DNA from: Ruminococcus sp. UBA7477
Lineage (GTDB): Bacteria > Bacillota > Clostridia > Oscillospirales > Ruminococcaceae
Reading direction: 5' to 3'
Assembly (NCBI GenBank): GCA_002479715.1
Contig: DLOT01000006.1
Span: 94,187 to 109,720, forward strand
DNA length: 15,534 bases
Below are positions 1-7,327 of this stretch, one piece after another. Every line of letters starts with the position of its first letter. The first letter of the stretch is position 1. The notes beneath the pieces are model-generated. The model made no database searches. It worked only from the letters and a program-made list of their open reading frames with translations, and had not been told where the DNA came from. The position numbers and the translations under genes are program-made.

Positions 1-57
1 TGTACATAGTATCTGTACAGCCGCCCACCGCTATATATTGTGTCTGCGCGATCTTGT

Positions 58-927
58 TTATTGACCTGAAGCCTGTGTCTGCTGTGCACCGCTTTCAGTC
101 GTTTCTTCCTGCTTAAAGCTTTCGGGGAAAACTTCTTTCTCATTTTTTGCTCTGTTCTCGCCGTATGTCGAAAGAGTCGCTGAGATTATTTTGATATCCT
201 CTTTAGGAATATTATCCTCGTTGACCTCTGCGCTCATGATACCGTTCAGAACGTCAAGTCCTTCATAGATCTGACCGAAAAGCGTAAACTGCTGAGAATA
301 GTTCGGTACTCCGCCCCTTGTCAGAAAATACTCAACAAGCTGCTCGTTTGTGTCGATCTCCTTCATCTGCTCGGTCAATTCCTCATCAAACTCGACTGAA
401 TTGACGAATATGATCCTGCTGCCCGTGGTGTAGCGTTTATTGATTATGCCCTTCTCCCTGCCGTAAGTGCAGAGTGCGCCGCGGAACGGCCACAGATCTG
501 ACGAGGTTTCCGGCTCGAGATTGGTTTTGTCGGTATCATCGGTATCGCTTCCGTCTTTACTCTTAGCCCCGCCGAAAGCATATGCCTTTTGCTCGTCCTC
601 AACAAAAAAGTAATATGTGTTGTTGTAGTAGCCGTCCTCCACAAGTCCCTTAAAATACTCGCAGAACTCAGGCGCCTGTTTTTCAAAGAGAACAGCCTTC
701 ATTGTTCCGGCTGTCGTTTCAAAAACAACGACCGTCGCGTCGTCCTCGGGGACCGTATATTGCAGAAAGTCTATTTCCCCCGCCTGAAGCGCATTATCGT
801 TCTGCATAGCCATACAGGCAAAGGTCAGCAGGATTATAGCCGCAAGTATGGCCATAATGACAGACGCCTTGAAAACCCTGATCGACTTTGCGTTAAGTTT
901 CTGCCTTTGCATTTGGTTCATTTTCAT
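58..927 (-). CDS. Membrane-anchored cyclophilin-like (peptidyl-prolyl isomerase family) protein
   Basis: A 289-residue protein with a basic N-terminus (about 1-20), one hydrophobic segment (about 19-41) and an extracytoplasmic cyclophilin-like domain (about 64-253). Family marks are the opening strand VVFETTAGTMKAVLFE (67-82) and the late strand FTLFGQIYEGLDVLNGI (214-230). The family isomerises Xaa-Pro bonds, but the FHR-type catalytic segment is replaced by YYFFVED (105-111) and the usual Gln-Gly-Gly motif reads AYAFGG, so activity is doubtful. A Cys at 38 sits in TFAC, a poor lipobox; a signal anchor is more likely. The C-terminus (about 258-289) is hydrophilic and Glu/Gln rich. The ATG is preceded by GGCGGG at an 8-base distance. 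It lies 19 bases after cysS and is probably the third gene of the T-box-controlled cysteine operon. Family call is firm; function is not. Confidence 0.85.
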   Translation of the reverse strand: MKMNQMQRQKLNAKSIRVFKASVIMAILAAIILLTFACMAMQNDNALQAGEIDFLQYTVPEDDATVVVFETTAGTMKAVLFEKQAPEFCEYFKGLVEDGYYNNTYYFFVEDEQKAYAFGGAKSKDGSDTDDTDKTNLEPETSSDLWPFRGALCTYGREKGIINKRYTTGSRIIFVNSVEFDEELTEQMKEIDTNEQLVEYFLTRGGVPNYSQQFTLFGQIYEGLDVLNGIMSAEVNEDNIPKEDIKIISATLSTYGENRAKNEKEVFPESFKQEETTESGAQQTQASGQ

Positions 928-946
928 TTTTTCGTCCCGCCTTTAC

Positions 947-2365
947 TTACGCCTTTTTACTGATCTTCGTTCCCTGACGAGTCTCCTCGATCACATAGCC
1001 CATTGCCGATATTTTATCTCTCAGCTCGTCTGCAAGCGAGAAATTCTTAGCTTTTCTTGCTTCTGCGCGCTGAGCCGCAAGATCACGGATATCCTGAGGG
1101 ATATTCTCCTCGGCGCTTTTCTCGATAAGCTTCTTCGCCCTGTCGGAAAGCCCCAGTGAAAGAACTCTGTCAAAATCCTCTGTAAGCGCGAGCTTGGTCG
1201 CCGTGCTGATATCGGCTTTAAGAACGTCATAAAGTGCGGTGATAGCATTAGAGGTGTTGAGGTCGTCGTCCATAGCGGCAGAAAATCCGGACTTCAGCCT
1301 TTCAAAATCCGCCGCGGCAATCTCACCCTTATCATTCTCTCCCATCAGCTGAGCGATACGGGCTGTAAGCTTATCATAAGCAGCCTTGGCATTGTCAAGG
1401 TTTTCATATGAAAAGACCAGCGACTTGCGATAATGTGACTGCAAGCAGAAAAATCTGTAAACAAGCGGGTCATAACCCTTTTCCTCAAGCAGAGAAACCG
1501 TCAGAAACTCGCCCTTTGACTTGCTCATCTTTCCGCCGCTCGTGTTAAGGTGATGGACATGGAACCAGTAGCTGCACCACGGGTGTCCGAGAAAGCTTTC
1601 CGACTGGGCAATCTCGTTTGTGTGGTGAGGGAACTGATTGTCAATACCGCCGCAGTGAATATCCAGATATTCTCCGTTATTCTTCATACTTATGCATGAG
1701 CATTCGATATGCCATCCGGGATAGCCTATTCCCCACGGCGAGTTCCATTTCAGCTCCTGATCGTCAAACTTCGACTTTGTGAACCACAGAACGAAATCCG
1801 CCTTATTGCGCTTATTGTCGTCCGCCTCAACGCCTTCACGAACGCCGACAGCAAGATCCTCCTCGCCGAAATCGCCGAAAACATAGTATTTTTTCAGCTT
1901 CGAGGTATCAAAGTAGATATTTCCGCCGGCCTCATAAGCATATCCCTTTTCCATCAGAGATCTTATGACCTTGATAAACTCGCCGATATATGTCGTTGCC
2001 GGAACGACCGTATCTGGCTTTTTTATATTGAGCTTTTTGCAGTCCTGAAAAAAAGCGTCGGTATAGAACTTTGCGATCTCCATGACCGTCTTATGCTCTC
2101 GCTTAGCCCCTTTCAGCATCTTGTCATCACCTGTGTCGCCGTCGGAGGTAAGGTGGCCTACATCCGTGATATTCATAACACGGTTGACATCATATCCCGC
2201 ATAGTCAAGATACTTCTCCAGAACATCCTCCATGATATAGCTTCTCAGGTTTCCGATATGGGCAAAATGATAAACTGTCGGTCCGCAGGTATACATCTGC
2301 ACCTTTCCCTCTGTTTTCGGGATAAACTTCTCTACCTTATGGCTTGTTGAATTATAGATCCTCAT
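947..2365 (-). CDS. cysS: Cysteine--tRNA ligase (CysRS)
   Basis: A complete 472-residue class I aminoacyl-tRNA synthetase that charges tRNA-Cys with cysteine in the cytoplasm. The nucleotide-binding signature is HIGN at 36-39, the usual CysRS variant of HIGH, and the second signature KMSKS is at 279-283. The zinc ligands expected from the E. coli enzyme are all present: Cys27, Cys222, His247 and Glu251; the GWHIECS stretch (217-223) holds the tryptophan that helps recognise the cysteine thiol. The C-terminal DALR-like helical part and a basic end close the protein at normal family length. The ATG lies one base after the cysE stop codon; an AGGAG sits 13 bases upstream, inside the cysE end, so translational coupling to cysE is likely. 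It is transcribed under the T-box upstream of cysE. Confidence 0.98.
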   Translation of the reverse strand: MRIYNSTSHKVEKFIPKTEGKVQMYTCGPTVYHFAHIGNLRSYIMEDVLEKYLDYAGYDVNRVMNITDVGHLTSDGDTGDDKMLKGAKREHKTVMEIAKFYTDAFFQDCKKLNIKKPDTVVPATTYIGEFIKVIRSLMEKGYAYEAGGNIYFDTSKLKKYYVFGDFGEEDLAVGVREGVEADDNKRNKADFVLWFTKSKFDDQELKWNSPWGIGYPGWHIECSCISMKNNGEYLDIHCGGIDNQFPHHTNEIAQSESFLGHPWCSYWFHVHHLNTSGGKMSKSKGEFLTVSLLEEKGYDPLVYRFFCLQSHYRKSLVFSYENLDNAKAAYDKLTARIAQLMGENDKGEIAAADFERLKSGFSAAMDDDLNTSNAITALYDVLKADISTATKLALTEDFDRVLSLGLSDRAKKLIEKSAEENIPQDIRDLAAQRAEARKAKNFSLADELRDKISAMGYVIEETRQGTKISKKA

Positions 2366-2366
2366 T

Positions 2367-3083
2367 TTATTTTACGCTCTCCTTTTTATGGCTTGCGCCG
2401 CTTTCCGTTTCCTTGGCATTACCGGGCGCACGCTTTTTTGCATTTTCGCTTTCCAGCTCTCCGATTTTCCGTTCGAGCTTTTCGATCCTCATTCGGTACT
2501 GACACAGCTCTGCGGCAACAGGGTCGGGAATGTGGATCTGATCGAGATCGTTGGTGCGCTTGCCGTTTTGCTTAACGATCCTTGCAGGAACGCCCACTGC
2601 CGTAGAATTAGGCGGAACCGACTCAAGAACAACGGCATTTGCGGCTATCTTGGCATTGTCACCCACCGTGAACGGTCCGAGGACCTTTGCTCCGCATCCG
2701 ACCATAACATTATTGCCGATAGTCGGGTGGCGCTTGCCGTGATCTTTTCCTGTTCCTCCTAAAGTACAGCCCTGATAAAGCAGGCAGTTATCTCCGATGA
2801 CGGTCGTTTCTCCGATCACGACTCCCATACCGTGGTCAATAAGAAGGTTTTTGCCTATCTTTGCGCCGGGGTGGATCTCAATTCCTGTCAGCGCCCTCGC
2901 CGTTTGTGAAATCACTCTTGCGATAAAAAACAGCTTATGCTTATAAAAAACGTGCGCTATTCTATACATCCAGACGGCATGAAGTCCCGAATATGTGGTC
3001 AGGATCTCCAGTGCGGTTCTTGCCGCCGGGTCTCTGTCGCGCACCGACTGTATATCTTCTCTTATTCTTTCTATCAGCTTCAT
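2367..3083 (-). CDS. cysE: Serine O-acetyltransferase
   Basis: A 238-residue enzyme that acetylates L-serine with acetyl-CoA to O-acetylserine, the first step of cysteine synthesis. The N-terminal helical part (1-65) is followed by a left-handed beta-helix of hexapeptide repeats (about 66-165). Catalytic Asp83-His84 lie in LIDHGMGVVIGET and His119 in GKRHPTIG. The tail (about 195-238) has a short predicted coiled coil (RMRIEKLERKIGELESENA) and a Lys/Glu-rich end, longer than in compact clostridial homologues. The frame is open back to a TTG at 3107, but that TTG is inside the T-tract of the upstream terminator. I chose the ATG at 3083 because GAGGGG lies about 9 bases before it; an ATG at 3089 is only 3 bases from the same site. 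First gene of the T-box operon with cysS. Confidence 0.96.
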   Translation of the reverse strand: MKLIERIREDIQSVRDRDPAARTALEILTTYSGLHAVWMYRIAHVFYKHKLFFIARVISQTARALTGIEIHPGAKIGKNLLIDHGMGVVIGETTVIGDNCLLYQGCTLGGTGKDHGKRHPTIGNNVMVGCGAKVLGPFTVGDNAKIAANAVVLESVPPNSTAVGVPARIVKQNGKRTNDLDQIHIPDPVAAELCQYRMRIEKLERKIGELESENAKKRAPGNAKETESGASHKKESVK

Positions 3084-3105
3084 TCTCATTCTCCCCTCAA
3101 AAAAC

Positions 3106-3143
3106 AAAAAATCTCCCCGACGCGCAAAAAGCGCATCAAGGAG
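3106..3143 (-). terminator. T-box intrinsic terminator
   Basis: A 13-base-pair hairpin: 5' arm CTCCTTGATGCGC, loop TTTTT, 3' arm GCGCGTCGGGGAG (three G-T pairs), followed by ATTTTTTG. The first five bases of the 5' arm are also the 3' strand of the antiterminator, so the two structures exclude each other. Confidence 0.92.
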
Positions 3144-3344
3144 GCAGAAATGTCTGCGGTTCCACTCCTGATTTTACTCTCTTCCCTTAACGTGGGCAAA
3201 CGTAGCCGTATACTTAAATTTCCACAGCTCTGCCTTGACCATTTAAGATCTATCGGCCGCACTTTCACGGCGGCTGGCAGGCGCTCACACCGATCCGCGC
3301 CCTCTCTGAAGCCCAGTCTTCCGTTACTCTGACCGAAAGCATTT
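3106..3344 (-). promoter_or_regulatory. T-box riboswitch leader, probably tRNA-Cys responsive
   Basis: The leader between the predicted start of transcription (about 3344) and cysE has the marks of a class I T-box. Stem I begins with AGAGAG followed by GGCGC, a GGTGTGAG loop and GCGCC. A GTGAAAGTGC stretch follows; aligned from its 3' side the specifier codon is TGC (Cys, 3261-3259), although reading directly after GAA would give AGT. The antiterminator (3169-3139) is clear: AGGAG pairs with CTCCT and GCAGA with TCTGC, around the seven-base bulge TGGAACC (3164-3158) that binds the tRNA acceptor end. CTCCT is shared with the terminator. Uncharged tRNA should favour readthrough into cysE-cysS. 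Seen: pairings and conserved motifs. Inferred: the Cys specificity, which fits both genes. Confidence 0.93.
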
Positions 3345-3350
3345 TGTTCT

Positions 3351-3380
3351 ATTATATGCTGTATGCACGCTGCGCGTCAA
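3351..3380 (-). promoter_or_regulatory. Promoter of the cysE-cysS operon
   Basis: TTGACG (3380-3375) and TATAAT (3356-3351) with an 18-base spacer, five and six matches to the sigma-A consensus. The -35 box overlaps the pgsA stop codon, so the cysteine operon starts directly at the end of the preceding gene. The inferred start near 3344 gives a T-box leader of the usual length. Confidence 0.75.
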
Positions 3381-3940
3381 TTATCGGGGTTTATATAGTC
3401 CTTATAAGCATAAACATAGGTTATACCCGAAATGATCGTCAGTACCGCACAGATCCATATAAGTATCTCATTGATAATAAAGAAGTTGAAATCTATTGCA
3501 AAGATATCCGCAAGGAAAAACTCGATCGCCATGATAACGCCGAACGCGGCCATAGTGCAGGCGGTTTTGAGCTTGCCCCAGATCCCGGCGGGAACGACAA
3601 CGCCTTCCCCTGCAACGACAAGCCTCAGACCTGAAACCACAAACTCGCGGGTCAGGATTATAAACACCGCAAAAATGTCAATCCAGCCCTTGTCAGCAAA
3701 GCAAAGCAGCACTGCCATAACAAGTATCTTATCGGCAATGGGGTCGAGAAATTTTCCGAAATTCGTGACCAGTCCGCGCTCTCTCGCCAGCTTGCCGTCT
3801 ATAAGATCGGTGATCGAGGCAACGCCGTAAACTATTCCCGCCCAAAGAATATTCAGCGGGATAAAATCCGCCATAATAAGAAATATGAACACCGGAACGA
3901 GCAGGACCCTCATAACCGTCAGTTTGTTAGGCAAATTCAT
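3377..3940 (-). CDS. pgsA: CDP-diacylglycerol--glycerol-3-phosphate 3-phosphatidyltransferase
   Basis: A 187-residue integral membrane enzyme that joins CDP-diacylglycerol and glycerol-3-phosphate to phosphatidylglycerol phosphate, the committed step to phosphatidylglycerol and cardiolipin. The CDP-alcohol phosphotransferase signature D-x2-DG-x2-AR-x8-G-x3-D-x3-D is complete: Asp45, Asp48, Gly49, Ala52, Arg53, Gly62, Asp66 and Asp70 (DLIDGKLARERG... GKFLDPIAD). About five to six hydrophobic helices cover the rest, including 11-33, 85-110 and 120-180 in parts. The length is normal. The N-terminus MNLPNKLTVMRVLLVP is the standard PgsA start. An AGAGG lies 9 bases before the ATG. It follows rimO by 24 bases and very probably shares its transcript. 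Other CDP-alcohol transferases are possible in principle, but the start and the neighbour rimO favour PgsA. Confidence 0.95.
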   Translation of the reverse strand: MNLPNKLTVMRVLLVPVFIFLIMADFIPLNILWAGIVYGVASITDLIDGKLARERGLVTNFGKFLDPIADKILVMAVLLCFADKGWIDIFAVFIILTREFVVSGLRLVVAGEGVVVPAGIWGKLKTACTMAAFGVIMAIEFFLADIFAIDFNFFIINEILIWICAVLTIISGITYVYAYKDYINPDN

Positions 3941-3964
3941 ATAACTCTACCTCTTGTTTAATAT

Positions 3965-5293
3965 TTATTCATCGGCTGTTCCGATAAGGTCATAGTCCAG
4001 AACATCGTCTATAGTTACGTTGATATACTCCCCGACGCGGTACTTTCTGCTCCCTGTAAAAAAGATCTTTCCGTCTATCTCGGGAGCATCGGCCTCGCTT
4101 CTTCCGAACCAGCACTCGGCATATCTGTCAAAGCCCTCGCAAACGACCTCTACCGTCTTTCCGATCTTAGCCTCATTCAACTCGCCGCTTATAAACATCT
4201 GTTCATTCATGATCTCGTCGTTTCTTGCCTCGCGTGTTTTGAAGTCTATCTGACCGGGGAGCTTTTCGGCGGCTGTTCCCTCCTCTGCGGAATAGGAAAA
4301 GCATCCGAGCCTGTCAAATCTCATATCCTTTACAAACTGCGCCAGCTCCTCAAACTGCTCCTGAGTTTCTCCGGGGAAGCCTGTAATAAGAGTTGTTCTC
4401 AGTGTAATATCGGGTATCCTTTCGCGGATCCTTGATATTAATGCGCGCAGACTGCCGTTGTCGCCTCTGCGGTTCATCGCTTTAAGTATGTCGCCGTTGC
4501 AGTGCTGGATAGGTATATCGAGATATTTCACGAGCTTTTTCTCACTTGCGATAACATCGAGCAGCTTGTCGGTTATTCTTTCCGGATAACTGTAAAGCGT
4601 CCTTATCCACTTTATCCCGTCGATCCTGCAAAGCTCCTGCAAAAGCTCGGCGATCTTCGGCTCTCCGTACAGATCGACGCCATAGCCGGTCGTATCCTGC
4701 GCGACAACTATTATCTCTGTTATTCCGGCTTTTGCAAGCCACCTTGCCTCGTCCAGAATACTATCCATAGTGCGGCTTCTCATTTTACCGCGTATAGACG
4801 GAATAGCGCAGTAGGTGCATCTGTTCGAGCAGCCCTCTGCGATCTTCAGATAAGCATAGTAGTCAGTCGAAACTATCCTGCGGCCGTCGATGCAAAGCTT
4901 CTCCTTGTCATCAAACTCCAAAACATCCTCGCCGTCATTCAGAACGCGCCGTATTATATCGCAAAGCTCCTCGTTGCATCCAATGCCCACGACCGCGTTG
5001 ACCTCAGGGATCTCCTTCAGGATCTCCTCACGGTAGCGCTCAGCCAGACATCCCGTAACGATAACGGCCTTGATCCTGCCCTCGTCCTTCAGGGTGCAAA
5101 ACTCCAGAATAGTATCTATAGCCTCCTGCTTTGCAGACTCGATAAAGCCGCAGGTATTGACTATAACAACATCCGCAAGCGCCGCATCCGGCACGATCTC
5201 AAAGCCGTCCTCTCTCAAGTTATAAAGTATATGCTCCGCGTCCACAAGGTTTTTCGGGCAGCCCAGCGAAACCATACCTACTCTGGTAGACAT
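3965..5293 (-). CDS. rimO: Ribosomal protein S12 (Asp89) methylthiotransferase
   Basis: A 442-residue radical-SAM methylthiotransferase that adds a methylthio group to an aspartate of ribosomal protein S12. The N-terminal domain holds the second iron-sulfur cluster ligands Cys12, Cys48 and Cys82. The radical-SAM motif CSNRCTYC gives Cys155, Cys159 and Cys162. The C-terminal TRAM-like domain covers about 372-440. The sequence MVSLGCPKNLVDAE near the start and GCSNRCTYCAIPSIRG separate RimO from the related tRNA enzyme MiaB. The ATG has a strong GGAGG 8 bases upstream. There are 81 bases between recX and rimO, holding a good promoter, so rimO-pgsA can be transcribed independently of recA. Length is normal for the family. 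Confidence 0.97.
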   Translation of the reverse strand: MSTRVGMVSLGCPKNLVDAEHILYNLREDGFEIVPDAALADVVIVNTCGFIESAKQEAIDTILEFCTLKDEGRIKAVIVTGCLAERYREEILKEIPEVNAVVGIGCNEELCDIIRRVLNDGEDVLEFDDKEKLCIDGRRIVSTDYYAYLKIAEGCSNRCTYCAIPSIRGKMRSRTMDSILDEARWLAKAGITEIIVVAQDTTGYGVDLYGEPKIAELLQELCRIDGIKWIRTLYSYPERITDKLLDVIASEKKLVKYLDIPIQHCNGDILKAMNRRGDNGSLRALISRIRERIPDITLRTTLITGFPGETQEQFEELAQFVKDMRFDRLGCFSYSAEEGTAAEKLPGQIDFKTREARNDEIMNEQMFISGELNEAKIGKTVEVVCEGFDRYAECWFGRSEADAPEIDGKIFFTGSRKYRVGEYINVTIDDVLDYDLIGTADE

Positions 5294-5340
5294 AGCAAAA
5301 ACCTCCGAGTTTCAAATTTCTGCACAGCAGTACACCTTAC

Positions 5341-5368
5341 ATTATACACGGTTTGCATAAAAAGTCAA
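5341..5368 (-). promoter_or_regulatory. Promoter of rimO-pgsA
   Basis: TTGACT (5368-5363) and a perfect TATAAT (5346-5341), spacer 16 bases, in the recX-rimO gap. The inferred start lies near 5334, giving a leader of about 40 bases that ends in the rimO ribosome binding site. No terminator was seen after recX, so readthrough from recA is also possible. Confidence 0.75.
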
Positions 5369-5374
5369 GTGCCG

Positions 5375-5998
5375 CTACTCATCTTCAAGCTCTATGTCAA
5401 AAGCCCCGAGCGCCTCATTCACCTGAGAATAGGAATATCCCAGCCTCACAAGTGCGTTTTTTACCCTGTCAAGCGACTTGCGGTCGGTTATCTTAGCTGC
5501 ATACTTCTCCTCGATCAATTCCTCTATGCGCTCCACGGCGTTTTCCTTATAGGGCTGAAGCGCCTCCTCGATAAGCTCGCCGTCTATGCCCTTGAGCCGC
5601 ATTTCCCGAGCGCTTCGGTAGCACCCGAAATGCTTTCCCTCGCATAGATGCCTTGCCAAGTTCTCGGCATATCTTTTGTCGTCTATCATTCCAAGCTCCA
5701 CGAGCCTGCCCATGACCTCAAAGCAAACATCGTCCGGATAGTTTTTTTCAAGCTTTCTGAAAAGCTCGGTATAGGAATAATCCCTGTAATCCAGCAGATA
5801 AAGGGCGCGCTCACGGGCTGTTCTAACCTTGCCTGCACGGGTGATATCCTCCCATGCGCTTTCCGGAACGCTCATTCCGGCTTTAAGATGATAAGCCGCG
5901 ATTATCTCGCCGTTGAGGTATTCTTTTTCCTCGCTGTCCTCAAATCCAACCGAATAGGTGTTTCCCTTATATTTTTCTATTGCGGTGATCTTCCTCAT
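5375..5998 (-). CDS. recX: Regulatory protein RecX
   Basis: A 207-residue RecX-family protein, which binds RecA filaments and modulates strand exchange. The family shows as three-helix repeats: the first (about 58-110) includes ARERALYLLDYRDYSYTELFRKL and the second the GRLVELGMIDDKRYAENLARHL stretch (97-119), with the conserved D-x-x-(Y/F)-A. The third repeat carries a LVRLGYSYSQVNEAL segment (183-197). The 57-residue N-terminal part (KITAIEKYKGNTYSVGFEDSEE) is the small beta domain found in Firmicute RecX proteins. The ATG is two bases after the recA stop codon with only a weak ribosome binding site, so its translation is probably coupled to recA. The tail is acidic (ELEDE). Confidence 0.93.
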   Translation of the reverse strand: MRKITAIEKYKGNTYSVGFEDSEEKEYLNGEIIAAYHLKAGMSVPESAWEDITRAGKVRTARERALYLLDYRDYSYTELFRKLEKNYPDDVCFEVMGRLVELGMIDDKRYAENLARHLCEGKHFGCYRSAREMRLKGIDGELIEEALQPYKENAVERIEELIEEKYAAKITDRKSLDRVKNALVRLGYSYSQVNEALGAFDIELEDE

Positions 5999-6000
5999 TG

Positions 6001-7182
6001 TCAGTCATCTTCGATCGGAGAAAACTCCTCAAAATCGTCGTCCGCGTTTACAATAACGTCAGCGCCGCTTTCCGACGATGCTCCCGCCGAAGCTTTTGCC
6101 GCCTCCGCTATCGCTTTGTCCTTAGCGCTCTTCTTGGGTGATGAAACGACCTCGTCCGAGCGGGAAAGGACCTGCTGCTCGATCTCCTCAAAAAGCTCGG
6201 GGTTAGCCTTGAGATAATCCTTGGCATTATCTCTGCCCTGACCCAGCTTCATATCGTTATAACTGAACCATGCTCCGCCCTTCTTGATCATCCCAAGCTC
6301 CACAGCCATATCAAGAAGCTCTCCGTCGCGCGAAACACCCTTACCGTAGATAATATCAAACTCGCACTCCTTGAAAGGCGGTGCGACTTTATTTTTAACT
6401 ACCTTACATTTTGTTCTGTTGCCGATGACCTCCGAGCCGGACTTGATCTGCTCCTGCCTGCGAACCTCGATCCTCACCGAGCTGTAGAATTTGAGCGCCC
6501 TTCCGCCGGGGGTGGTTTCCGGATTGCCGTACATTACGCCGATCTTCTCTCTTATCTGGTTGATAAAGACCGCCACACAGTTAGACTTTGAAATCACTGC
6601 TGTCAGCTTTCTCATAGCCTGCGACATAAGTCTTGCAAGCTGACCTACGTGAGTATCGCCCATATCGCCGTCGATCTCGGCTCTTGTTGCCATAGCGGCG
6701 ACTGAATCGACAACTATACAATCTATCGCGCCCGAGCGGACAAGTGTTTCGGCGATCTGCAAGGCGTCCTCGCCGCTGTCCGGCTGGGAAACGAGCAGTG
6801 AGTCAATGTCAACACCCAACGCCTCCGCATAGACAGGATCCAGAGCGTGCTCAACGTCTATGAATGCGGCATTGCCGCCCTGCTTCTGTGCCTCCGCGAT
6901 AATATGCAGCGCTACCGTGGTTTTTCCGGAACTTTCCGGTCCGTAGATCTCAACGACTCTTCCTCTCGGAACACCCCCGATGCCGAGTGCGATATCAAGC
7001 GTCAGCGAGCCTGTGGAAATCGCCGCAACATCGAGCGCCTTTGTCGAGCCCAGACGCATTACCGCGCCCTTTCCGTATTTCTTCTCGATCTCGGAGATCG
7101 CACCCTGAAGCGCCTTCTTCTTTTCCTCGTCGGTACCGGGTACCTCAAACTGCTTTTTGGTTTCCTTTTTGCTTGCTGCCAT
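6001..7182 (-). CDS. recA: Recombinase RecA
   Basis: A 393-residue RecA: ATP-dependent filament formation on single-stranded DNA, strand exchange and LexA cleavage. Walker A is GPESSGKTT (81-89) and Walker B CIVVDS (155-160). DNA loop L1 lies at about 164-180 (AEIDGDMGDTHVG) and loop L2 within about 208-227 (INQIREKIGVMYGNPETTPGG). After the core, residues about 345-378 form an Ala/Ser/Lys linker, and the end is the usual acidic tail (DDDFEEFSPIEDD). The frame is open to a GTG at 7215, but the ATG at 7182 has AAGGA 9 bases upstream and gives the normal N-terminus, whereas the extra 11 residues would be encoded across a hairpin. recX follows after two bases. The upstream region holds a promoter and a LexA-like box. 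Confidence 0.99.
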   Translation of the reverse strand: MAASKKETKKQFEVPGTDEEKKKALQGAISEIEKKYGKGAVMRLGSTKALDVAAISTGSLTLDIALGIGGVPRGRVVEIYGPESSGKTTVALHIIAEAQKQGGNAAFIDVEHALDPVYAEALGVDIDSLLVSQPDSGEDALQIAETLVRSGAIDCIVVDSVAAMATRAEIDGDMGDTHVGQLARLMSQAMRKLTAVISKSNCVAVFINQIREKIGVMYGNPETTPGGRALKFYSSVRIEVRRQEQIKSGSEVIGNRTKCKVVKNKVAPPFKECEFDIIYGKGVSRDGELLDMAVELGMIKKGGAWFSYNDMKLGQGRDNAKDYLKANPELFEEIEQQVLSRSDEVVSSPKKSAKDKAIAEAAKASAGASSESGADVIVNADDDFEEFSPIEDD

Positions 7183-7199
7183 ATCATTCAATCCTTTCC

Positions 7200-7213
7200 G
7201 CGGATATCTCCGC
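7200..7213 (-). promoter_or_regulatory. Small hairpin just upstream of the recA ribosome binding site
   Basis: On the mRNA strand GCGGA-GATA-TCCGC forms a perfect five-pair stem with a four-base loop. It ends two bases before GAAAGGA, the recA ribosome binding site. It could affect initiation; with five pairs it may also be chance. Confidence 0.4.
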
Positions 7214-7263
7214 ACCGAAGTTTTTTACATACAGTTTCGTATCATAAAAGCGAAAGTGCTATT

Positions 7264-7315
7264 GATATAATAAGCTCTCTGAGTTTATTATATCACACCT
7301 TGAGTCCGTTTGTTC
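7264..7315 (-). promoter_or_regulatory. recA promoter with overlapping inverted repeat
   Basis: An extended -10, TGATATAAT, has its TATAAT at 7292-7287. The matching -35 position, 17 bases upstream, reads GAACAA (7315-7310), a poor match, as expected for an extended -10 promoter. The -10 lies within a 31-base inverted repeat (7264-7294): GATATAATAA and TTATTATATC are perfect ten-base arms, with a further CTC/GAG pairing inside the spacer. The inferred start is near 7280, leaving a leader of about 98 bases before recA. Confidence 0.65.
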
Positions 7316-7319
7316 GGAC
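7304..7319 (-). promoter_or_regulatory. Probable operator upstream of recA (imperfect LexA/SOS box)
   Basis: On the recA strand the site reads GTCCGAACAAACGGAC. It contains GAAC-AAAC-GGAC, which matches the Gram-positive LexA pattern GAAC-N4-GTTC at six of eight positions, and it is also a perfect GTCCG-N6-CGGAC inverted repeat. It overlaps the -35 position of the recA promoter, where a repressor would block RNA polymerase. The site starts just after the prmC stop codon. No T-tract follows, so it is not a normal terminator. Confidence 0.5.
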
Positions 7320-7327
7320 AGCAAATC

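Noticed and set aside
1..57. Possible start of a further minus-strand gene (frame reading IAVGGCTDTMY) or the TGTACA-N7-TGTACA repeat at the left edge
   Set aside because: The frame has no ATG/TTG start and no ribosome binding site before the GTG, and too little sequence remains; TGTACA is self-complementary, so the repeat is weak evidence.
1709..2350. Plus-strand open frame of 213 codons opposite cysS
   Set aside because: Lies fully within a clear cysteinyl-tRNA synthetase gene; no domain or ribosome binding site.
3084..3107. Longer cysE starting at TTG 3107
   Set aside because: The extra codons lie in the T-tract of the T-box terminator and there is no ribosome binding site before them.
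3344..3634. Plus-strand open frame between the T-box and pgsA
   Set aside because: Mostly antisense to the pgsA end and promoter; composition is not protein-like and no homology was recognised.
4502..5647. Long plus-strand open frame (381 codons) opposite rimO and recX
   Set aside because: It is antisense to two well-supported genes, has no recognisable domain, and its Leu/Arg/His-rich make-up is what the mirror of this codon use gives.
7183..7215. Longer recA starting at GTG 7215
   Set aside because: The added residues MRRYPRKGLND are not RecA-like and the ATG at 7182 has the ribosome binding site.
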